From: Spirogloea muscicola
Taxonomy: Eukaryota; Streptophyta; Zygnematophyceae; Spirogloeales; Spirogloeaceae
Direction: 5' to 3'
Length of the DNA stretch: 24,849 bases
Assembly (NCBI GenBank): GCA_009602725.1
Contig: WELB01000107.1
Coordinates: forward strand, 294,589 to 319,437
Shown: positions 1-8,760 of the stretch, piece after piece
Layout: every line of letters begins with the position of its first letter
Position numbering within the stretch: the stretch's first letter is position 1
The notes under the pieces: model-generated
Database searches by the model: none
What the model was told of the DNA's origin: nothing
Seen by the model: the letters and a program-made list of their open reading frames with translations, nothing else
Program-made: the position numbers and the translations under genes

Positions 1-3000
1 ATGGAGGCGCTGGCCAAGGGCGCGGTGCGCTTCTCCCGCCGCTACACCGTCAAGGAGCTGCGCATCCGGTGGCGCGCTCTGCTCTACGACCCCGACATCG
101 GCCCCGCCGCCGCCGCCCGCATGCTGGAGGCCGAGAGCCTGCCGCCTCCGGCGGCGGCGGCGCCGGCAGAGGGCGCACGCGCCGGCGCGACAGCCGCAGA
201 GGCGACCCTCCGCCCAGGCTCGCTGCGCGCGCACTACTACCTTGCCAAGCGGCGGCGCGTCCACGACACCTTTTCGGGCAACCTCTCGCCGCCTCCGCCG
301 CCGACGGCGCTGGCGCCCGGCGGCCTCTTCGGGGCGGGAGGCCCTGTGGACATGGAGGTCAAGGGCACGGCTGGCGGCCAGGGCGGCGGCGAGGACTTGC
401 AGAGCAAGGGTGCGGCTGGCGATGGTGGCGGCGGGCTCGGCGAGCAACTTGGGGTAGAGGAAGAGGAGGCAACAGCTGCAGAGGCAGCGGCAGCGGAGCT
501 GGAGGGCTCGCAGCTGCTGGCAGCGCTGGTCAGCCGTGGGGCTGCTGGCAGCAAGGGCGGCGGCGGCGGCGGCAGCCTCGCCAGTGACACCGAGGACGCA
601 TTCAGCCACATGATCAGCCTGTTGGCGGCCGGCGGCGTCGGCGCGCTGGTGGGCGCGCTGCCCGAGGACGAGGCCGCCGTGGCCGCCCAGCCGGCGAGCG
701 CCGCCGCCGATCAGCCAGCCATCGACAGCGGCCAGGCCGGTCGCAGCCCTGAGGGCCCGTCCACTCTCGTGGCCGCCAAGCTAGAGCCGCTGCTCGACAG
801 CGAACCCGACTCCTTCGCGGCGGCGCAAGATGCAGCTTACGGCGCCGCCGGAGCGGCGTTGCCAGATCTCGTGAAGCAGCATGGGCAGCCTGGAGATCCC
901 GCTTTCACTGCCACGCCGGCGGTGCCGCTGGCGGTGCAGCCCTCAGCGTGGGCTTCGCAGGACGCCAGCAGGAGCTCCATGGTCGGCGCAACGGGCCTTG
1001 CGCCACTGACGGCGCCCCCGCTTGGGGCCGGAGCTGCTGCCGCTGCGGCGTTGCCGCTCGTGCTGCTGCCGGCGAAGCCGGAGCCAGGGACGCCGCGGCA
1101 GCTCTGGGCCCCGCTGCCGCCCCTCGATCTCGCCGCCAGCGGCCTGGCCATTTTGGCCACCCTGCGGGAGTGGGCGGCGGCCAGCATCCAGGCGCTGCAT
1201 GATGTCCGCCCGGCTGCCATCTCCGGCAGCGAGGTGTGCTGCCTCAACGAGCAGCTATCACCAGCGCTGCAGCCGCTGGCAGTGGACCGCGCGTTCGACG
1301 TGGGAGCCATGACGGCGGCGGCCGCCGTCGCAGTGCCACGAGTGGAGGAGCAGCTCCTCGTTGCTGGTCATCGGCATGACCGGCTGCTGTACTCCGGCGG
1401 CCTGCTCGACAAAGACGGCGCCACCAATGTGGCCGCACTCCATGGCGAGTCGACCGCTGGAGCAGCTCCCCTGCCAGCCCCGGTGCTCAAGGGAAGCCAT
1501 AACCAAGCGACTGGCTTCAAGCTGGCAAACGCGCTGATGGAGCGGCACAGCACGGCGCTGCGCCCGCTGGAGAGGGATGAAGAAGCCGCCGTGCTCGGCG
1601 GGCGCGGCGCGAACGCTGACACCGACGAGCATTTGGAGCTCGACATCCCCGCCTTTTCCGAGATCGAGGCTCTGGTCCGCACCGCCGTTCCAGACCTGTA
1701 CTTTTATATCTCTAAGTCCATTCCTCAGCCGTAAGCTCTTAGCCCCACACTCGATCCCCCAGCCCCTACCCTGCACCATAACTATACAGGCACTGAGTCA
1801 GCTACAGAAATGTGCACCGGTAATGGTCGGCAGCGTTCTGACCTCTGTCCGAGTTGATGCCCAGTCAGAGAAGCTTCGCACTGCAGCACACTGCAGTCAT
1901 AGATATGCCCAATTGGAGGTTGTGTGAGGGCCAGCGGCTGGTGCTTGGCTCGTGAACGAGCTGCTGGACTTGGCAGCACTCTTAAACCTGACACTTGAGA
2001 ACCGTGAGCCTAAGTCCTTGTCTGTGACGCTTGACAAGCTTGTACTCCAAGTTGGTGGATGCTGCAGATTCTGGACATGGACCTCGATCCGGGCCCAGAT
2101 GAGGAGCTGCCAGCTCGAATACGTGAGTGCCGCCACTTCTGACCCTTCTTCAGATTTATGCAGAAGCTGCAAGGGGATTGGAGCTTTGCCTGTCACTCTG
2201 TCATGCTTTCAGAGCTAACAGGAGCTCACACCGACTATTGGGTAGCATTCAGTGCAACCAAAGGCTAATAGTGCATCCAGTCTTTCAAACCTTGAACTAT
2301 TTCCCCTTCGTCATGTGACCTTCCGACTGTAATCCAGTCAGCCTGGACATTGAAACCTCCGAATTTTATGAGCAAAGTTAAGGTCGCGAGCAGGAGCTTA
2401 CGCAGGTATGGCCATTGGGTTGAGGTTTCATCTACTATCCTGCTGCAAGATGGACATTAGAGCTGATGCCTGAGACAGTCGTGAGAGTGGAGTTTTGTGC
2501 ACGCAGAGGCCAGGCGGCTCTTCCTCCGGCAGCAGCGTGCGGCGCTCCGCCTGGAGCTGACGGCTGCGGCGGCGCAGCACCGGAGGCTCTCACGCAAGGG
2601 CGCCTTGGCCCTGCTCTATGGGCGCTCCTTGCACTACTACGTGACCAAGCTTGAGGTGCATCATAGCCACAACTCCTGGACCACTTATCGTGCCACTTAT
2701 TCACGTGCAGAGCACACCCTGAAGCTGAGCAACTTTTGCTCCTAACAGTGACTGTGCCGATTGCCGGCTGCAATCATTGACAGAGTGGCGCGGCTGCAGG
2801 TGTCCATGGGGCGCAGCACGCAGGACAGCGCGCCCGACATTGACGTTGGCCAGGAGGGCAATGCCTCCAAAGTCTCTCGCCAGCAGGCAAGCTGTGTTTT
2901 GTTTTGCACTTCGACCTGACAATACACCACTTAATTTTTTTCTTTGCATAGCTTCACACTTGTATAGCTTCACAGAGCCCTCGCCCAGTGCAGCAGCCTT

Positions 3001-3586
3001 TCCAGAACATGTCCTGTGGGCGAACGATTGGTGTTGCCCACTGAAGCCTGGACCTAAGGGTCCCTAGTCATTGATTCACATTACATATGATTAGATGATT
3101 GTCAGCTCTTGATATATGTCAAAAACATCGGTACTAGTAATAGTATCAGTAACTGGTTTATACCCTAGTATCTCACAAGGCCTTCACAACCCCTGAGCCT
3201 CATCATGGGTGCAGGCCATTATTAAGCTGAAGGAAGATGGCCTGTTCTACCTGCGCAATGTGGGGAGAAAGACGCTGCTTGTCAACAACAAGACCGTGGA
3301 GAATGGGCAGCGGGCTATTCTCACCAATTACTGCCTCCTTGAGGTAGGTACTGCTATGGTACTGACATTGTTCACTGAAGCAGCTTCTTCAAGCCATACA
3401 AGCTCAGAACTTGACATATTCTTCAAGGCCGAGATCCGTGTTCTACCAATTGCTTACTTTAGCAATGTGACACTGTGGGCCTGTCTTGTGCAGGTTGGCG
3501 GCATGCGACTGATCTTTGAGATCAATCAGCTGCTTGTGCAGAGCACCGCTGCGCAGTTGCGGAGTGCTCGCCAACGGGGCCTTTGA
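1..3586 (+). CDS. MCRS1-like (microspherule protein 1) FHA-domain protein
   Basis: Six exons: 1-1674, 2068-2122, 2507-2655, 2800-2886, 3215-3343 and 3494-3586, all phase-consistent, giving 728 aa. Seen: an MCRS_N-type N-terminus at about residues 6-43 (RFSRRYT, RWRALLYDP), a basic KRRR at 83-86 that could be a nuclear signal, a long Ala/Gly-rich low-complexity stretch to about 540, the acidic FSEIEAL/ILDMDLDPGPDEE motif across the exon 1/2 junction, then an FHA domain at about 626-711 (SMGRST, IIKLKEDG, NVGRKTL, MRLIFEIN). In plants and animals such proteins are nuclear and work in chromatin-linked complexes (INO80/NSL type); the FHA fold binds phosphothreonine. The intron at 2887-3214 has a GC donor (CAG|GCAAGC). 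The ATG is at base 1, so upstream exons or 5'UTR are outside the window. The family is clear; the exact role here is inferred. The low-complexity region is longer than I expect for the family. Confidence 0.85.
2887..3214 (+). other. Probable GC-AG intron inside the FHA domain of the MCRS1-like gene
   Basis: The exon ends CAG and the next bases are GCAAGC, the usual GC-donor context. The acceptor is GTGCAG before the codons for AIIKLKEDG. Both borders are phase 0, and the joined protein reads straight through the FHA core. I see no in-phase GT donor nearby that keeps the conserved residues. Confidence 0.65.
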
Positions 3587-4192
3587 GCGGAGCCACGATT
3601 CCACCTATGATACCGCGACTGGCAGTTTGGCTTGCGGGTTGCCATGACCTAGGCTGGCATTGGTGCTGCTGGAAGGTTGCTGGGAGCGTGCGGGTCATGC
3701 GGAGCATCTGCAAGCGTTGTATGCAAATCATGGGCTTGTCGTCCAGCCTTAGCTTTTTGGGCCACAGCTGTGACTGCCACCTTGAGGTAATTAAGCATGC
3801 ACTCCCTTGCTGTAGCGCCACTGAGCCAGGGCCATCATTGCCACTACTTGCTGTCGATTAACTATGCCCGAAGACGGGCGTCTGGTGCCCAGCCACATTA
3901 GCATCAAAGAGGCGCAGATGCACCCGACGTGATGTTCTATTGCTGCTAACAGCTCTTTCTTGCACCAACTGTCACAGTTCTTGGCCTACTTCGAGCTGCC
4001 CTGCTGCGACCTCACAGGCACTGTCATTTGCTGTAACAAGGTGCAGATGCATAGACCTCAAGAGCAGCCGTCAAAATTTATCTCTCCCTCTCAAGGAGAC
4101 AATTGCTCAGCACAATGTGCTTGTGGTTGGCCACCTCGCAACCAGCATCGCTGACTAATCCTACAATGTGAGCCATCTCTGCTCCACCAGGG
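3587..4192. other. Convergent intergenic interval with coding-like patches, no assignable gene
   Basis: This lies between the stop of the plus-strand MCRS1-like gene and the stop of the minus-strand unknown gene. Two patches look coding on the plus strand by base composition: from ATG 3864 (MPEDGRLVPSHISIKEAQ) and from 3978 (FLAYFELPCCDLTG, ending at AAG|GTGCAG). They cannot be joined by a believable intron: the gap would be only 24-49 nt and the phases disagree. A TGTAA at 4032-4036, the motif used as polyadenylation signal in chlorophytes, could end the MCRS1-like transcript, making these patches 3'UTR. Confidence 0.4.
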
Positions 4193-7140
4193 TCATCTCC
4201 ACTTGTGGCTTGCGGACAGCCTGAAAACGTCCGTGGGGAGTACGACTTCTCGGTTCTGCGGATTCGTGGGCATCTCCGAGGAGGCCAGCCAGGCATACAA
4301 TGCATCTCCCCGGTACAATGACTGCAAAAAGCTTGCATAGTAGCGTCAGTATACAATAGACCATGATTATGCTTGACTAGAAAGCCCAGTTAGAACCCAT
4401 GATATGCCTTGTCCAGTTGTCTGCCTGTCTTATTGAATCGCATTTCGTATATTCCAGGAAGGGACTGAACAAACTCACAGCGTGCGTACGTCCTCCCTTC
4501 TTCTTGTACCGATGCACAACTGCCACAACGTCGGGGCTTAGCCTGCCATTCTGGACAGATTTTACAAGGTTTCTACGTCAGTCCTATCTGCCACCATGTG
4601 CCTTACACAAACTACAAAATACGACAACTGCTGCCCTTGCTCAACCCTCGAATTAGCAGGACTCTCAGATCGTGTAGATGGAATATAATTTCACAGGCTC
4701 AAAGCCTGTGGAATGTATCGAGCTGGCTTATGAGGAAGCCAATTTGGGCAAGGGGACAACTTACTGCTTGAAGCAAGGTGTCAAGGGTGATGCAGCACGA
4801 AAGAGAGCTGGCAGAGAGTGACGCCAATGGATTGGAGTCACTAGGTTGTCCTGCATTGGCAAGTCTGTGGAGCAAGGCCTTCACGTCCTCGCCCTCACAC
4901 AGCGCTTCCAACACAGCTCGCCTGACCTGCAATGTCAGCACCTCATGTCTAGTGAGTGAACACTCTGGAGTAGTGAACATCATCAGACCGTAAACAATGC
5001 ACAGGCATGTGAGAAGCTTTCACAGTCAGCGCTGCTGTCAACACCAGAATACGAAAGTCACAACGATGCAGCTAGCAGCTGCTGACTGTGAAGTGTTAAG
5101 TGCGCCTGCCTGAGCAGACATTGCGGCCACGTAGACCAACTCCATGCCATATCGCGTTAACAACAATTGCATGACCACTCTGTCCTCCTCCAGCTGCACA
5201 AAGTGAAGATCTTGTGTCATTGTAATTCCTCAAGTGTGGTGTTTCAGCGGTACTGTGCTGATTGCAATGTAAGGCGACAAGTGCCAATTTGACAGTATGC
5301 TACGACAAATTCAGAGTCTTTATATCAGGACAACATCATTCCTGGCACTCATAACATCAGGTCATAAACTGCATGAACAGCCACCATCACCAAAACTCTC
5401 ACAACACACATAGATGGTTAATGTATGTCCAGCTGGGACAACTTCATGACTTTGCAGGCATCTTTTGGTCAACCTTTCATCAACAAAGATGTGGGCGACC
5501 ACTCACAGAGTTCAGTCTAGCTCCTACTAGTCTGCTGTTGCAGCTGTCGCGTCTGTGGCCTTGATGCCCCTGTACGTGCACGAAGCCCTCCACAGCAAGG
5601 GCCACAGTCGACGGCAGCAACTTGCTGCGAGGCGAGGGCCCACTTGGCACGTCCACAAGCTCGCCTGCCTGCTCTACATCGTCCCAGAAAGTTCCCTCGT
5701 CCTCCAGGGGGCTCAAAATGGTAGCCACAATCTTCATCTGTCACAGCTTAACACGCGGGTGAGCATGCCGCACTCACAATAAGACTCACATTTTGACCTA
5801 CTAATCGGTCCAGTAAGGTGATCAGAGTGGCGCTAGGCAGCCTTGACTCAAGCTTAAAGTGGAAAGCATCATACCAAATACGAGGCTAACAGCTGCGTGT
5901 CTCTGTTGGGACAAGCTATCTGCAGCATCCCACTGCACAAAATTGACGAGCTTGGTGGTCAGCAAGTAATGGCAGCCACGGGACATCAGTACTCTCTTTC
6001 CAAACCTCAAAGAGCGCCAAGTCTACCTCATATACTTGGGTACAATGGGATGCTCTGAAGCTATGACCTGCCGCAATGCACGTCGGAGTCATACTGCAGA
6101 ATAGCAGCCTAGAATTCTCACCTTAAAAGGGCAGGATCCAGGCTCTGCTGCCATAATGCCTGCTCCATTGCAGTTGACAACTCCTTGAGAATGAACAAAG
6201 GACAGCCAATAGTGTTAGACTGCTGACTCAATCTCGATGAAGTTTGTTGTTGTGCACCTCCGTGTTAAGGAGCATATGATAGTGAAGATGCAGTTCACCC
6301 CTTGCACATTCCCGGCCAACAAAAGTGACACTTTGCATAAGATTGAGGTGCAGGCAACTCTAGCCTTGATGAAGAGTCAGCAGGATACCAGGAGCCGATG
6401 CTGCTGCCTTGCCAAGTGAGGGTTAAGCAACACCTGCCACGCAGCACAGAGGGTGCTAGCCTCAGAAACATGTTTCTCACTGCTACTTACCATTGAGTAC
6501 CATAGGAAATAGACAGCAAAGCACAACCTCAGCTCTTTGTGGTCCAAGAATTGAACTGGTGAAATCTGATCATAGCACTCACCAGGAACGTCGAGAGCCT
6601 AGATTGGTTACCCAATTTGCAACACAGCACCAACAACACCAACAAATATTGTTGTCAATAAACCATCAAGCAGTCTTTCGGCAAGAGCATCCCAGTGGAG
6701 CTCTTGCCATGACCTTGATGTACTTCAGTGGAGCATCGAACAATGTTGGGTGCACACTTCGAAGCACAACATGTTGGCTTGACGACAAGAACCCAAAGGC
6801 ATGCAAATGCAGAGATGCGACTGCAAGACCAGCAAGCGTGCACGATGTCTGCAGCATCTCCAGGACAGATGCATGGATGCTGCTGCGCTGGTGTTAGTCT
6901 ACCTTTTCGAGAGGAAGTCGATGCTCCATCGCCGGAGAGTCACGAGCACAGAGTCTCCAATCTCCCTCACCTGCAGGTCCCCATGATTCAGCTATCTTTA
7001 TGCAGTGAACATTGAGCACAATTTTGCATGCACACATGCACAGCAAGACAGGCCAAGCAGCTGCCAGTGGCCGGGGTTTTGCTCGACTCCAACATCACTC
7101 TTATCTCATGCCTAGGACAGCCGCCTCGGTCGAGCAGCTT
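4193..7140 (-). CDS. Unrecognised multi-exon protein, 5' end incomplete
   Basis: Minus-strand exons in transcript order: 7042-7140, 6903-6970, about 6631-6713, 6491-6555, 6299-6359, 6122-6183, 6027-6067, 5875-5932, 5507-5737, 5110-5193, 4765-4926, 4479-4550 and 4193-4321 (stop TGA). From 6555 downward every junction is phase-consistent and several donors are strong (GTAAGT at 4764, GTGAGT at 5506 and 4478). Readable segments include KLLDRGGCPRHEIRVML, GDSVLVTLRRWSIDFLSK, TFVGRECARGVVNCNGAG, FKVIASEHPIVPKYMS, ILSPLEDEGTFWDDVEQ and the C-terminal ALYAWLASSEMPTNPQN. The composition suggests a mainly helical, possibly repeat-type soluble protein, but I do not recognise the family and assign no function. 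The 6555-6713 junction is ambiguous, and the 5110 donor is either GC or a later GT. A first exon with ATG at 7561 (MTSEAAAAAAVELSH) is possible, but a poly-C/N tract separates it. Confidence 0.6.
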
Positions 7141-7230
7141 CTGCAGAACCAGAAGCGCTCGCTACCCACACAATCGACTGCGCTTACAAGCTCGTCATAC
7201 GATTGCAGGATAATACCACAGCTCGTATTA

Positions 7231-7277
7231 AACCCCCCCCCCCCCCNAAAAAAACCCCCCCCCCCCCCCCCCCCTTC
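7231..7277. repeat. Poly-C / A7 low-complexity tract with one N
   Basis: Two C homopolymers of over ten bases flank a single N (7247) and an A7 run. On the minus strand this is poly-G inside, or just 5' of, the unrecognised gene. It looks like an unresolved or mis-joined sequencing gap rather than a biological element. Any reading frame crossing it is unreliable. Confidence 0.8.
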
Positions 7278-7561
7278 TGCGTAGTGTGAAACTTGTGGTC
7301 TTACTGGGTCTGACACACTGTGGTCGACAACAGACCCCGCTCGAGAAGGAGCTCAAGACCGCAGGAAGGCGGCGAGCGCTTCTGTGGGGTGGCGACTCAC
7401 CCCTTGCGACAGCGTCAGAATGACGAGCTTGCCGAGCCACGCCACGGGCCCTGCGCGTGGGGTTTACAGCGAGCGGCTGAGGCTGAGGCGCCGTCAAAGC
7501 CACCACCGTGATCGAGGTGACTGAGCTCGACAGCTGCCGCTGCTGCGGCCTCGGAGGTCAT

Positions 7562-8760
7562 CGGCGAGATGCCGAGGCCGTCCCTGCCGGGCCGGCGACG
7601 GCGGCGGCAGCGGCGACGGCGGCTACGGCGGCGGCGGCGGCGGCGGCGGNTCCACCGCCCCCCCGTCCCTAATCCGCCGTCCCCGAGGCGCTCCCTTCTG
7701 ACGTGGGCCGCGGGCCCGCCCCGTCAGCAGGAAACAATCTGCTACCCGCTCGGATCCCTTGCCAGCACCGACCCGCTGACGGTCCCCCGTCAACCCGCCG
7801 CAGCGCCGCTAACCCTGAACTCCTAACCATGGCAAGTCCAGGTGGGTCGTCTGAACGCCAGCCCCTTCACAACATCTTCCTCACAACATCTTCCCCACGC
7901 AAAGCACTAGGCGGGCCTACATCTCTTCATGTGCTTGCTCTTGTACCTGAGCCACTTTGGCCCTGTCACGTTAACCTGCTTCCTTGTCTATGTGCTTGAC
8001 TTGCTACTCTGGCCCCTCTGGACCTCTACTGCTCGAGACGCGCTGTCCTCCTCATAGCCACCAGCCTTCACGAGGCACGTCCTGAGTGCCGCACAGCTGC
8101 AGTGGCAATTCCCACCTGGATGTGTGGGTGGGCGATAATCTCATGCAGCATGCCTGGTGCTTTAAGATGAGAAATCTCACACCACAGGCTACATCTCTGC
8201 TCATCTGTTGACAGGCAGATACTCTCACTCCCTGCTCGTGGGCCGAGGTTCCTTGCCAATCTGAGCCTGACTTCTTGCGATGACTGCCACAGTCTGCATG
8301 CAACACGCCACACAACCTGCACACCTGCCCTGACAGTATTCCGAGCAGCCGAAAGCTTGGACACCATGCAGGGCTCAAAGTAAGCGCATGAGACGTTTGT
8401 GACGTCCCCGCTTGACGCCTTTGCTGCCTCGGTGGGCCTTACCTGACATGCCGTTAAGCAGCGAGCAGGGTTATTGCTCGGCTGCATATAACTATGACCG
8501 TAGGCCGACACCTTCCAACATCAAGCACCTCCCACCATCTTTTCTGGCTTTTCAATCCTCCTCCACCTGCCAGCATACAAAAAGCAGCAGTCAGGCACAG
8601 CGTATTAGCATCACACTTGACGATTTGCCAATACCAGGCAAAGCGATGCAAGTTTTACTGAACCAGGCACAGGGAGAACTGCAAGCTCATTTAATTGAGT
8701 GAAAGCTGCATCAAGCCTTCCCCTGCATAAACAGTCGCTGCTAAGGTCAGCTCTGATAAT
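7562..8760. other. GC-rich spacer, no convincing gene
   Basis: This lies between a possible first ATG (7561, minus) of the unknown gene and the stop of the CCCH gene (8761, minus). It holds a (CGG)n tract ending in an N at 7650. It also has a lone plus-strand ATG in good context at 7829 followed by a donor (AGTCCAG|GTGGGT), with no downstream exon that I can support. A minus-strand open frame at 8068-8511 has no recognisable motif. The part next to 8761 is probably the 3'UTR of the CCCH gene. Confidence 0.5.
7626..7650. repeat. (CGG)n trinucleotide tract ending in N
   Basis: An uninterrupted CGG run of about eight units sits directly before the N at 7650, within a wider CGG/CGA-rich stretch from about 7595. 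It is typical of GC-rich 5' regions in this window. The N suggests an uncertain repeat length. Confidence 0.85.

Noticed and set aside
4200-4330. Plus-strand reading with OB-fold-like wording (DFSVLRIRGHLRGG)
   Set aside because: It is exactly antisense to the last exon of the unknown minus-strand gene, which has the better splice context and phase.
7829-7841. ATG in good context followed by a donor (possible tiny first exon of a plus-strand gene)
   Set aside because: No downstream exon on the plus strand before 8760 could be supported, so this is probably chance.
8068-8511. Minus-strand open frame of 147 codons downstream of the CCCH gene
   Set aside because: It has no motif, no splice partners and no clear start context, and it lies where the 3'UTR of the CCCH gene is expected. 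Frames of this length occur by chance at this GC content.
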